Shown: piece after piece, positions 47,902-56,702 of the stretch
How positions within the stretch are numbered: position 1 is the stretch's first letter
Layout of the letters: every line of letters begins with the position of its first letter
Assembly (NCBI RefSeq): GCF_000701265.1
Contig: NZ_KL370759.1
Coordinates: forward strand, 965,631-1,029,630
Source: Legionella wadsworthii DSM 21896 = ATCC 33877
Lineage (GTDB): Bacteria > Pseudomonadota > Gammaproteobacteria > Legionellales > Legionellaceae
Length of the DNA: 64,000 nucleotides
Direction of reading: 5' to 3'
Notes under the pieces: generated by a model
Seen by the model: the letters and a program-made list of their open reading frames with translations, nothing else
What the model was told of the DNA's origin: nothing
Database searches by the model: none
Program-made: the position numbers and the translations under genes

Positions 47902-47975
47902 TTTTCATCCAATTCAAATTTTACAAACTATATGATATAAGACAGATTATTTGATAAGTATAGTGTATTTTGCAG

Positions 47976-48608
47976 ATGTTAAAACGATTCGATACTGAGT
48001 TACAATTATTAAATGATTTTTTACAAGTTAAAACGCCTCAGGCATGGCTTGATTTTGCTGCCAATCATATTCCTATATTGTTAATTGATCATGCCCACTG
48101 TGAACGCAAAGCAGCAGCAACTGCCATTAATTTTATTAGCAAATATCCAGAAAAGAAAGAATTGGTTGAAGTCATGTCTCCACTTGCCCGAGAGGAGTTA
48201 CTTCATTTTGAAAAAGTCATTCAATGGCTTGCCAAAAAAGAGATTCAATTTTGTCCCCTACAACCATCTGGTTATGCCACTCATTTGCATAAATTAGTGA
48301 CGAGCAGAGATGTTCTCCAACGTTTATGCGATCAGCTCATCATTGGTGCTATCATTGAAGCGCGTTCCTGTGAACGCTTTTATAACATTATACCCTATCT
48401 AAATGATGCAGATTTAGCTAAGTTCTATGGCACTTTGCTAAAATCAGAAGCTCGTCATTTTGAAGATTATTTACGGCTAGCAAAATTATATGGTGGAGAT
48501 ATTGACCAACGCCTTAAAATTTTCTTATCTCTGGAAAATGAGTTTATTTTGGCAGAGGACACGGTATTTCGCTTTCATAGCGGAATACCGTGCGTAATTA
48601 AGAGTTAA
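47976..48608 (+). CDS. miaE: tRNA-(ms2io6A) hydroxylase
   Basis: A 210-residue non-haem di-iron monooxygenase that hydroxylates the isopentenyl group at tRNA position 37. Ligand helices are AREELLHFEKV, ARSCERFYNI and KSEARHFEDYLRLA, the E/ExxH pairs expected. A TTG six bases upstream is an alternative start; neither has a strong ribosome-binding site. Its stop overlaps the stop of the convergent next gene by two bases. Confidence 0.92.
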   Translation: MLKRFDTELQLLNDFLQVKTPQAWLDFAANHIPILLIDHAHCERKAAATAINFISKYPEKKELVEVMSPLAREELLHFEKVIQWLAKKEIQFCPLQPSGYATHLHKLVTSRDVLQRLCDQLIIGAIIEARSCERFYNIIPYLNDADLAKFYGTLLKSEARHFEDYLRLAKLYGGDIDQRLKIFLSLENEFILAEDTVFRFHSGIPCVIKS

Positions 48609-49402
48609 CCTGGGGCCCTTCTTGGACTCTCATAAGTTAGATCTGCACGTGCATCGAGGAAGTCTTGCAAACTGTGATCCCTTTTTAGATCATTAAATGC
48701 TTGTTTCGTTAAAGGTGAGCTATCGACAGTGCTAATATACTCTCCGGGCTTATTAGGAACAGGCTTATATCCGTTTTCTAGTAACCATAGATCAACCAGT
48801 TTGTTAAATGCATCATTCACTATTGGTCCGCTTTCTTTACCAAAAGCAGTACCATCTGCCCGTGTTACAGGGGGAATGACAACGCCCTTACCTTCTTCAA
48901 AGTGAACATTTTGTTGTAGCTTTGGTATATTAACCTCACCTTGGCCTTTAATGGCATGAAAGAGCTTCTCCTTCAGAGGGATATACATGCCCTGTTTTAT
49001 TACTTCATTGAGGTGAGCACGATCCATACCTTCCACCAGTACCTGTTCTGTTGAAACATTAATGGCTTCATTCAGCTCTGTTAATAAGGTCAGTAACTGC
49101 ATCATATTTGAACGCCAGTCATTATAAGCTTCCTGACCTGAGTGGATGACTTTATCCGCATGCTGTTTCACATTATCCCATAATGTTTGTACATTTCCTT
49201 CTTTGTCTCGCGAATGTATATGCTTATCACGTTGATGTTGTAACCAATCTTGATAACTCAGGCGAGATTTGCGGTTTGCTTCTAATATATCCTCTTGAAT
49301 TTCCTTCTGGCGAAGTTCTTCATTCGATTTTTTGATTCCTTCTGCGGAGCGTTTATTGGCTTCTTCTACATCTTTTTCAAATTCATCTTTATTAATTGTC
49401 AT
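48605..49402 (-). CDS. hypothetical protein coupled to lpxH
   Basis: A 265-residue unknown soluble protein. The N-terminal 75 residues are highly charged and helical (EFEKDVEEANKRSAEGIKKS); the C-terminal part is globular with VIPPVTRADGTAFGKESGP. It overlaps the lpxH end by 11 bases, with its GAGAGG ribosome-binding site there, so it is transcribed with minC-lpxH. It ends with SPRRAPG. No family recognised; could be lineage-specific. Confidence 0.65.
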   Translation of the reverse strand: MTINKDEFEKDVEEANKRSAEGIKKSNEELRQKEIQEDILEANRKSRLSYQDWLQHQRDKHIHSRDKEGNVQTLWDNVKQHADKVIHSGQEAYNDWRSNMMQLLTLLTELNEAINVSTEQVLVEGMDRAHLNEVIKQGMYIPLKEKLFHAIKGQGEVNIPKLQQNVHFEEGKGVVIPPVTRADGTAFGKESGPIVNDAFNKLVDLWLLENGYKPVPNKPGEYISTVDSSPLTKQAFNDLKRDHSLQDFLDARADLTYESPRRAPG

Positions 49403-50141
49403 ATCTTACCTCTCCACAAAATTCTAGATGGACAAAATAGAGCCCTTTTGTATGATCATAACACAACGCCTGGGGTTTGTCATCCCAGTCGCTCAATACA
49501 TAACGTGCCAATTTTTGCGAGTTATTTTTATAGAAAGTAGTACCAGGTTTGTGTGTGTGTCCATGGATTAAATGAACGACTTTATGATGTAGCATATGCT
49601 TTAATACCTCCTCAGCAACTACATCCATTTCTTCTATTGATTTAGTCTGATTCATTTGACTACGATAGCGTACTTGACTAACTATTCGTTCGCGAAATTT
49701 CAGGGGTAAACTTAAAAACAAGCTAGAAAATATTCTGTTTCGAGTGAACCGTCTAAAACGTTGATGAGCTAAATCTTTAGTGCAATATCTATCTCCATGC
49801 ACCAACAGAATTTTATCCTGGCCAAGCTCTATGACAGTCGGTTCTTTTAAAAAAGTCCATCCAGCCAATCGTGCAAATTTTTTTCCTACTAGGAAATCCC
49901 GATTTCCATGCATGTAAAATAAATTAATTCCCTGCTTTTTTAATGAAAATAATTGATTCGCGATACCCTTACTCCAGTTATCAAGGGCATCATCCCCGAT
50001 CCAGGCATGAAAAAAATCACCCAGAATATAAACATTTTTGACAGAAACTCGCGCCCACTCCAAAAATCGGTCGAAACGTTCTTGAATTGCACGGTCTTCA
50101 GGGTGTAAATGAAGATCAGAAATAAAAACAGCTTCTATCAT
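49392..50141 (-). CDS. lpxH: UDP-2,3-diacylglucosamine diphosphatase
   Basis: A 249-residue calcineurin-like hydrolase making lipid X in lipid A synthesis. Metal motifs are SDLHLHPEDR at residues 8-17, GDFFHAWIGDD, GNRDFLVG, HGDRYC and IHGHTHKPG. It overlaps the end of minC by four bases (ATGA). Length matches the family (about 240). Confidence 0.96.
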   Translation of the reverse strand: MIEAVFISDLHLHPEDRAIQERFDRFLEWARVSVKNVYILGDFFHAWIGDDALDNWSKGIANQLFSLKKQGINLFYMHGNRDFLVGKKFARLAGWTFLKEPTVIELGQDKILLVHGDRYCTKDLAHQRFRRFTRNRIFSSLFLSLPLKFRERIVSQVRYRSQMNQTKSIEEMDVVAEEVLKHMLHHKVVHLIHGHTHKPGTTFYKNNSQKLARYVLSDWDDKPQALCYDHTKGLYFVHLEFCGEVRYDN

Positions 50142-50851
50142 AAAGGCTCAATTTGAATATGATCATCCAATAAATAAATTTGACAAGGTCCATGACAATG
50201 CTCGATCGCATCACTTAACCGATAAAATCCAGCAATGGATATTAATTCTGCCTCCAGAGATTGGCAAAAAATTCTTGCTTCTTTATCGCCGGACATTCCC
50301 GCCAATGCTCTACCCCTTAAGGCGCCATATACATGAATACATCCGTCCGCCAACAATTCCGCCCCATGACTCACTGAGGATGCCACCACGAGATCAGCCC
50401 CTTTTGCTACAACTTGTTGGCCTGAACGAACAGGGGTAGTAATTAATTTGGTCGTCGATTTGGCGGGCTCAGAATGATTTTCAATGGGACGTTCGATAAT
50501 GGGTTTATTTTGGGTTGAGGAAGAATGCAAAACAGCCACTCCTTGAGCTTGTGCCAAAGTATTATGGATGACACTTCCACCCTGAATGGCAACAGGAATC
50601 ATGCCATGATCACGTGCAATTTGAAGCAAAGCCTGCAAATCAAATTCCAAGTTTTGCACTGACGACAAATCGAAAACTATTGGCGTATGCTCAAATAGTT
50701 TAGGTGCTTTGGCAATAGTATCATCGAGTTGTTGCGAAAAAGCTTCAAGATTTGTATTTAATACATTTAAAACTGTAAATGTATAAAGACGCCCCTTTAA
50801 CTTAAATGCTTGAGTTTGTGTTGTATTTTCACCCATGAGTATGATATCCAT
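50138..50851 (-). CDS. minC: septum site-determining protein MinC
   Basis: A 237-residue inhibitor of FtsZ assembly. The N-terminal MinC_N domain covers about residues 10-115; a proline/lysine linker follows; the C-terminal beta-helix has RSGQQVVAKGADLVV and GAELLADGCIHVYGALRGRALAG, both typical. minD and minE do not follow as in E. coli; instead minC is coupled to lpxH. Divergent from fadD. Confidence 0.95.
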   Translation of the reverse strand: MDIILMGENTTQTQAFKLKGRLYTFTVLNVLNTNLEAFSQQLDDTIAKAPKLFEHTPIVFDLSSVQNLEFDLQALLQIARDHGMIPVAIQGGSVIHNTLAQAQGVAVLHSSSTQNKPIIERPIENHSEPAKSTTKLITTPVRSGQQVVAKGADLVVASSVSHGAELLADGCIHVYGALRGRALAGMSGDKEARIFCQSLEAELISIAGFYRLSDAIEHCHGPCQIYLLDDHIQIEPL

Positions 50852-50907
50852 AACCTATATTTTTGTTTATACTAACATGTGAAAACCAATAACAGAAGGA
50901 TATTAAG

Positions 50908-52617
50908 GTGGATAAACGGTGGTTTGAACAATATCAGAAAGGAGTTCCGCATGAAATTGACCCTAGTCAATATTCTTCCCTTATAGAGTTGTTTAAAGAA
51001 TCCTGCTCTCGTCATACCGAAAAATTTTCATATAGTAATTTAGGGAGCAGCATTACTTTTGGTGAATTGGATGAGTTAAGCAGAAATTTTGCTGCTTATC
51101 TTCAACAGCTGAATATGAATAAAGGAACACGGATAGCCATCATGCTTCCTAATGTTCTTCAATACCCCGTGGCTTTATTTGGGATCCTACGCGCCGGATT
51201 TGTTGTAGTGAACACCAATCCGCTCTATACAACCGACGAAATTATCCACCAGATGAATGATTCGGGCGCTGAGGCAATTATTGTACTTGCCAATTTTGCA
51301 AAAACAGTAGAAAAAGCTTTAGCTTCTATCCCCACATTAAAGCACGTCATAGTCACTGAAATTGGGGATTTATTTCCGGCACCTAAAAGAATCATTATTA
51401 ATTTCATATTGAAATATATCAAAAGAATGGTACCTGCTTTCAATATTCCTCATGCAGTCTCGTTTAATTATACTTTACTCGAAGGAAAACAATCTTCCTT
51501 GCATCATGTCACCTTGGATCACGATGACATTGCATTTCTACAATACACTGGGGGCACCACAGGAGTAGCTAAAGGTGCCATTTTAACTCATGGCAACATG
51601 ATTTCTAACGTGCTTCAAGCTGAGGCTTGGATTAAACCTATAGGTATTGATGGTGATGAAACGATCATTACAGCCATCCCTCTTTATCATATCTTTTCTC
51701 TTACTGCGAATTGTTTGACCTTTTTGAAATTAGGCGCAACAAACTTACTGATTACTAACCCTAGAGATATGCCGCATTTCGTCAAAGAAATTAAGAATGT
51801 ACGTTTTTCAGCAATAACCGGGGTGAATACCTTATTTAATGGATTGTTGAATAATCCTAAGTTCAAGGATGTGGACTTCAGTAATTTAAAAATTTCCCTT
51901 GCGGGGGGTATGGCCCTGCAAAAAAGTGTGGCACTAAAATGGCGGGAAGTTACTGAAACGCCTGTTTTAGAAGCATATGGGTTAACTGAAACCAGTCCCG
52001 CTGCAATAATGAACCCAATGAACTTAACGGAATATAATGGAAGTGTTGGAGTACCTATCCCTTCTACCGATGTCATTATACTGGATGATGAAGAACATGA
52101 AGTGCCCATAGGAACAAGTGGGGAAATATGTATCAAAGGGCCGCAAGTTACTCCAGGATACTGGAAACGACCTGATGAAACGGCTTTGGTATTCACTAAG
52201 ACAGGTTATTTAAAAACTGGTGACATTGGTAAAATGGATGAAGAAGGTTTCATTTATTTAGTGGATCGTAAAAAAGACATGCTGTTGGTTTCTGGATTCA
52301 ATGTATATCCAAATGAAGTGGAGCAAGTTATTGCGATGCATCCTGGTGTCCTTGAAGTAGGCGTTGTTGGTGTTGCCGATGCTGAATCCGGTGAACGCGT
52401 TAAAGCATGCATTGTAAAAAAGGATCCTGATTTAACTGAAGAGCAAATAATTGCTTATTGTAGAGAGCATTTAACTGCTTATAAAGTTCCAAAAGTAGTC
52501 GAGTTTTATAAAGAGCTTCCCAAAACAAATGTGGGAAAAATTCTTAGACGAGCACTTAAAGACTCAAGCTCAGCATCCCCTAGTCTCCCCGAGAAAAAAC
52601 CAGCCGTTGCAATTTAA
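50908..52617 (+). CDS. fadD: long-chain fatty acid-CoA ligase
   Basis: A 569-residue acyl-adenylate enzyme. The AMP motif QYTGGTTGVAKGAIL is near residue 212, with YGLTETSPA and GDIGKMDEEGF later, and the C-terminal lysine in NVGKILRRAL. It activates fatty acids for beta-oxidation or lipid synthesis. GTG start with AAGGA seven bases upstream. Followed by a terminator. Even- and odd-chain oxidation would give propionyl-CoA for prpBCD. Confidence 0.93.
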   Translation: MDKRWFEQYQKGVPHEIDPSQYSSLIELFKESCSRHTEKFSYSNLGSSITFGELDELSRNFAAYLQQLNMNKGTRIAIMLPNVLQYPVALFGILRAGFVVVNTNPLYTTDEIIHQMNDSGAEAIIVLANFAKTVEKALASIPTLKHVIVTEIGDLFPAPKRIIINFILKYIKRMVPAFNIPHAVSFNYTLLEGKQSSLHHVTLDHDDIAFLQYTGGTTGVAKGAILTHGNMISNVLQAEAWIKPIGIDGDETIITAIPLYHIFSLTANCLTFLKLGATNLLITNPRDMPHFVKEIKNVRFSAITGVNTLFNGLLNNPKFKDVDFSNLKISLAGGMALQKSVALKWREVTETPVLEAYGLTETSPAAIMNPMNLTEYNGSVGVPIPSTDVIILDDEEHEVPIGTSGEICIKGPQVTPGYWKRPDETALVFTKTGYLKTGDIGKMDEEGFIYLVDRKKDMLLVSGFNVYPNEVEQVIAMHPGVLEVGVVGVADAESGERVKACIVKKDPDLTEEQIIAYCREHLTAYKVPKVVEFYKELPKTNVGKILRRALKDSSSASPSLPEKKPAVAI

Positions 52618-52623
52618 AAGAAA

Positions 52624-52656
52624 AGCCTGGGTAAATCATCGCAATCAGCCCAGGCT
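52624..52656 (+). terminator. fadD terminator
   Basis: Stem AGCCTGGG/CCCAGGCT with a 17-base loop just after the fadD stop, followed by CTGTTCT. It lies before the convergent Nudix gene. Confidence 0.7.
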
Positions 52657-52670
52657 CTGTTCTACCACCT

Positions 52671-53174
52671 TTATTTTGCTAGCTGTCTCATAATACGAGC
52701 TGTTGCACCCCAAACCCAATCTTGATGGGCTATGAATTCACAAGTCATGTAATATCGTCCATTACGTTCAATTTTAAAATTTTTATAGTTTTTAAGATCC
52801 TTGACTAAGGCCATAGGAATTGAGATTAAACGGGCAACTTCCTGGTAATTGATTTGATAAGGGATAATTGTCTCTATACTTGCAAACCATGGATGGATAA
52901 TTTTTCCTAAAAGTGTGTGTTCAGAATCCATTTCCTTGATTAAGGTAATACGATCAGCACTAATGCCCAATTCTTCATTTAATTCTCTAAGCGCAGTAGC
53001 ATAATAACTCTCATCTCCTTTTTCCCAAGCGCCTCCTGGAAAACAGATTTCTCCCGGATGTGCCCGTAAATTATCACTTCGTTGCGTCAAAATTAATGAA
53101 TCGGATATTTGTTCATACAAAACAACCACAGCTGATGGTTGTATTTTATTTATCTTCAATTCATTTAAATCCAT
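52671..53174 (-). CDS. nudL: Nudix hydrolase, CoA pyrophosphatase type (NudL-like)
   Basis: A 167-residue Nudix enzyme with the box GX5EX7REX2EEXG, visible as RELNEELG near residue 67, preceded by EICFPGGAWEKGD. The LTQRSDNLRAHPGEI segment, with the LLTxRSxxLRxHxGxI pattern, is the CoA-pyrophosphatase signature. It would hydrolyse CoA or derivatives to 3',5'-ADP and phosphopantetheine. It overlaps the pabB end by 14 bases. Confidence 0.88.
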   Translation of the reverse strand: MDLNELKINKIQPSAVVVLYEQISDSLILTQRSDNLRAHPGEICFPGGAWEKGDESYYATALRELNEELGISADRITLIKEMDSEHTLLGKIIHPWFASIETIIPYQINYQEVARLISIPMALVKDLKNYKNFKIERNGRYYMTCEFIAHQDWVWGATARIMRQLAK

Positions 53175-54480
53175 CTATTATTGCTGCTATTTTAATATAA
53201 CATTCACGATATTCATCTTCTTTATCTGAGTCAATAACTATCCCTCCACCAGCAGCTAAATGCAGAATTTTTTCTTTTGCTGTCACTGTACGGATGGCAA
53301 TATTCGTATCAAAACGTCCATGTCGCGAAAAATAACCTATGGATCCACAATAAACACCACGTGCATAGCATTCTTGTTCATGAATAATCCGCATGGACTC
53401 TATTTTTGGCGCCCCTGTTATGGATCCACCAGGAAAACAGGATAGAAATGCTTCGAATGGAGAAATATTTGGCAAACACATGGCTTCAACGGTACTGACT
53501 AAATGATGTACCGAATTATAACTTTGCACTTCGCATAATTTGTCAACGAGTACAGAACCTGATTGCGCAATTTTACCGAGATCATTCCTTAGTAAATCCA
53601 CTATCATGACATTTTCAGCGCGATTTTTTTCGCAAGCTAACAGTTGATTTTTCAATACATTATCTTCCATGTCATTACTTGAACGCCTCATCGTTCCTTT
53701 AATGGGAGAGGTGATTAATTTCCCTTGTTCATGCAAAAGAAAACGCTCGGGTGAGAAACTCAAAATATCTGCATAAGATGTTTTTAAGTAAGCAGCAAAA
53801 GGAACAGGATTTCGCAAGCAAATTTGCTTATAAAAAGCCCAAGTATCCCCCTCATAAGACGCATGAAAAGGCTGAGTCAGATTCACTTGGTAACTCCTGC
53901 CTTCCTTTAAAAAGTGGTGAATGGACGTGAATGCCTCATCGTAAAGATCTTTTCTCATTAAGGATATAAAGTCACTGGTAATGATTGCATCACAGGACTG
54001 TTCTGAAGTCATGTGCCATAGTTCTAGTACTTCATCTATAATTTGGAGTGTTGCTGTGTTGGTATTTGCAGCGAATAAAGTTACTGTATTTTGATAGTGG
54101 TCAACAATGAGCGCCCAATCATACAGACCAAAATCCAATAAAGGTATATCATTTAAATCAGGTTGCGGACATGAATCTATACCTACTAACCGAGCACCCA
54201 GATCATAAGAAACATACCCTATGGCTCCACCTTGAAAAGGAAGATTAGTTACTGGAGGTTTCGGGGATAAAATTTTGTTTATTTTCTTTAATTCGAGTGG
54301 TAAATCGCTATTTTGATCTATTTGGAGAACATCATAAGGATAGGCACTTAGGATGTCATACCTTCCATAAGTTCGATCCGTGCTTTCTAAAAGTACAAAA
54401 CCCGGTAAATGTTTCAGCTTTTGATAATATGAATGCAGTGAAGCAGGATACTCCAATGAATGGGATACAAATTGGCTCAA
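53161..54480 (-). CDS. pabB: aminodeoxychorismate synthase component I
   Basis: A 439-residue chorismate-utilising enzyme of folate (p-aminobenzoate) synthesis. The diagnostic lysine lies in PIKGTMRRS, distinguishing PabB from anthranilate synthase, and the conserved GGSITGAPKIESM and GSIGYFS segments are present. The glutaminase PabA is not in this window. It overlaps the Nudix gene and diverges from the dehydrogenase operon. Together with folK it gives two folate genes in the window. Confidence 0.94.
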   Translation of the reverse strand: MSQFVSHSLEYPASLHSYYQKLKHLPGFVLLESTDRTYGRYDILSAYPYDVLQIDQNSDLPLELKKINKILSPKPPVTNLPFQGGAIGYVSYDLGARLVGIDSCPQPDLNDIPLLDFGLYDWALIVDHYQNTVTLFAANTNTATLQIIDEVLELWHMTSEQSCDAIITSDFISLMRKDLYDEAFTSIHHFLKEGRSYQVNLTQPFHASYEGDTWAFYKQICLRNPVPFAAYLKTSYADILSFSPERFLLHEQGKLITSPIKGTMRRSSNDMEDNVLKNQLLACEKNRAENVMIVDLLRNDLGKIAQSGSVLVDKLCEVQSYNSVHHLVSTVEAMCLPNISPFEAFLSCFPGGSITGAPKIESMRIIHEQECYARGVYCGSIGYFSRHGRFDTNIAIRTVTAKEKILHLAAGGGIVIDSDKEDEYRECYIKIAAIIDGFK

Positions 54481-54575
54481 AATAACCCTCTTTAGCTAAT
54501 ATAAAGAATTTAAACTCGATCTCATCAACACAATTTATTTAAATAAAATCGTACTATAAACTGTAATTTCTTAAG

Positions 54576-54593
54576 TAATGGGAATTCCTATTA
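54576..54593. repeat. imperfect palindrome upstream of pdhA
   Basis: TAAT-G-GGAATTCC-T-ATTA: nearly perfect 18-base palindrome in the 179-base gap between pabB and the dehydrogenase genes, about 67 bases before the E1 alpha start. Possible operator, unsupported otherwise. Confidence 0.3.
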
Positions 54594-54605
54594 ATTCTCT
54601 GGTTT

Positions 54606-54633
54606 TTGAATTAATTTGTGAGTATGCTATGCA
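54606..54633 (+). promoter_or_regulatory. possible dehydrogenase operon promoter
   Basis: TTGAAT with a 16-base spacer and TGCTATGCA, an extended -10 type. Weak match; start near 54640, about 20 bases before the ATG at 54660. Confidence 0.35.
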
Positions 54634-54659
54634 AACGCTTTATTGACAAGGAGCCTTTT

Positions 54660-55733
54660 ATGTCAACTGTTGCTCAATTTGATATTACATATACTCAGTT
54701 TTTAAATGAGCATGGAAAATTGATAGGCCAGCTACCTACTTTTGCTCAAGATCACTCAGCGCTCAAAGAACTTTATAAAATTATGGTTCTTACTCGAACC
54801 TTTGATAAAAAAGCGATTGCTTTGCAAAGAACAGGTAAAATGGGTACCTATGCACCTATTCATGGTCAAGAAGCAATTTCAACAGCCATAGGTCACGCCA
54901 TGCATCCTGAAGATGTACTTATTCCTTATTACCGCGATTATGCTGCCCAAATCCAGCGCGGTGTAAAAATGTCTGAAATTTTGGCCTACTGGGGAGGAGA
55001 TGAACGAGGTAGTCAGTTCTCCTGTAAATCAGAGGATTTGCCTATATGTGTTCCTATCGCATCACAATGTTTGCATGCCACAGGTGTTGCCTTTGCATTC
55101 CAATATCGAAGTCAAGCTCGAGTTGCAGTAGTGTGTATTGGGGAGGGAGGCACTTCAGAAGGTGATTTTTATGAAGCGATGAATGTTGCAGGAACATGGA
55201 AATTACCGGTTGTTTTTGTAGTAAATAATAATCAATGGGCTATATCTGTTCCCCGAGATCAACAGACTGGAACCCAAACTATAGCACAGAAAGCCATTGC
55301 GGCTGGTTTTAGTGGCATGCAAATTGATGGAAACGATATTTTGGCTGCAAGACAAATTATTGGTGATGCAATTGAAAAAGCACGCCTTGGTGAGGGACCT
55401 ACTTTAATTGAAGCCTTATCTTACCGATTATCTGATCATACCACCGCAGATGATGCAACTCGATATCAACCGAGTGAAGAAGTTGAAAAAGCCAAACCCA
55501 AAGAACCTATTTCCCGTTTTAAAGAATTTTTAATCGACCAAAATATATGGAATGCTCAGGATGAAGAACAATTGGTTATCCAATGTTCTGCCGAAGTAGA
55601 GAAAGCAGTTAATGAATATCTAAGTATGGATGTTCAGCCCATCAGTAGCATTTTTGATTATCATTATGCGGAATTACCCGAGTATTTAGTGGAACAGCGT
55701 GCAATGGCGATGGAGGAAGCAACTCATGCCTGA
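54660..55733 (+). CDS. pdhA: 2-oxoacid (pyruvate) dehydrogenase E1 alpha
   Basis: A 357-residue thiamine diphosphate enzyme, alpha subunit of the heterotetrameric E1 type. The ThDP motif is GEGGTSEGDFYEA with FVVNNNQWAIS; the E1-specific phosphorylation-like loop YRLSDHTTADDATRY follows. The start is MSTVAQFD with AAGGAG ahead, rather than an ATG 42 bases upstream. First of E1 alpha, E1 beta, E2; no E3 (lipoamide dehydrogenase) in the window. Substrate could be pyruvate or branched-chain oxoacids. Confidence 0.9.
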   Translation: MSTVAQFDITYTQFLNEHGKLIGQLPTFAQDHSALKELYKIMVLTRTFDKKAIALQRTGKMGTYAPIHGQEAISTAIGHAMHPEDVLIPYYRDYAAQIQRGVKMSEILAYWGGDERGSQFSCKSEDLPICVPIASQCLHATGVAFAFQYRSQARVAVVCIGEGGTSEGDFYEAMNVAGTWKLPVVFVVNNNQWAISVPRDQQTGTQTIAQKAIAAGFSGMQIDGNDILAARQIIGDAIEKARLGEGPTLIEALSYRLSDHTTADDATRYQPSEEVEKAKPKEPISRFKEFLIDQNIWNAQDEEQLVIQCSAEVEKAVNEYLSMDVQPISSIFDYHYAELPEYLVEQRAMAMEEATHA

Positions 55734-56700
55734 CATTACTTTAATTGAGGCGGTAACTCAGGCCTTGGCTTACGAGTTAGCTCAAGATGAAAATGTGGTG
55801 GTTTTTGGAGAAGATGTCGGAAAAAACGGAGGTGTATTTCGTGCCACGGTTGGATTACAAGAACGATTTGGGGAGAAAAGAGTTTTTGATACTCCTTTGG
55901 CAGAATCCATGATTGCCGGTTTGGCTATTGGTATGTCAATTCAAGGCTTGAAACCTGTCGCTGAATTCCAATTTATGGGTTTCATTTATCCCGCCTTGAA
56001 TCAAATTATATCCCATGCCGCACGTATGCGTAACAGGACACGGGGACGTCTACATTGTCCACTTGTTTTTCGTGCTCCTTTTGGTGGAGGCATCAGGGCT
56101 CCAGAGCATCATTCGGAAAGTACGGAAGCATTATTTGCTCATATCCCTGGTTTACAGGTGGTAATTCCTTCATCTCCCCGACGTGCTTACGGGCTACTTT
56201 TGGCGGCAATGCGTAATCCGGATCCCGTGATTTTTCTTGAGCCGAAACGAATTTATCGTTTGGTCAAGCAACCTGTTGAAGATAATGGTGAAGCTTTGCC
56301 TATTGGTAAATGTTTTACTTTACAGCAAGGTGATGATGTTACACTAGTAAGCTGGGGCGCCAGTATTCACGAAACCCAACAAGCAGCCAAACAATTAAGC
56401 GATGATGGAATCTCGTGCGAAGTCATCGATATTGCATCGATTAAACCCTTAGATATTGAAACTATTCTCGCTTCTGTAGAAAAAACTGGACGTTGTGTTA
56501 TCGTTCATGAGGGTGCAAAAACTTGTGGTGTTGGAGCAGAAATATCGGCACAGATTATGGAAAATTCCATGGCTGATTTAATAGCACCCGTTCAGCGGGT
56601 AACCGGTTATGATACTGTGATGCCTTATTTCCAATTGGAAAAACAATATATACCTAGTGTTACACGTATCAAAAATAGCGTTATGAGCATAATGGAGTAA
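55726..56700 (+). CDS. pdhB: 2-oxoacid (pyruvate) dehydrogenase E1 beta
   Basis: A 324-residue E1 beta subunit. Key segments are VFGEDVGKNGGVFRAT, GLAIGMSIQGLKPVAEFQ, FGGGIRAPEHHSES and IVHEGAKTCGVGAE. It starts at MPDITLIEA, overlapping the E1 alpha stop by eight bases with GGAGG ahead, so subunits are made in equal amounts. Confidence 0.92.
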   Translation: MPDITLIEAVTQALAYELAQDENVVVFGEDVGKNGGVFRATVGLQERFGEKRVFDTPLAESMIAGLAIGMSIQGLKPVAEFQFMGFIYPALNQIISHAARMRNRTRGRLHCPLVFRAPFGGGIRAPEHHSESTEALFAHIPGLQVVIPSSPRRAYGLLLAAMRNPDPVIFLEPKRIYRLVKQPVEDNGEALPIGKCFTLQQGDDVTLVSWGASIHETQQAAKQLSDDGISCEVIDIASIKPLDIETILASVEKTGRCVIVHEGAKTCGVGAEISAQIMENSMADLIAPVQRVTGYDTVMPYFQLEKQYIPSVTRIKNSVMSIME

Positions 56701-56702
56701 TA

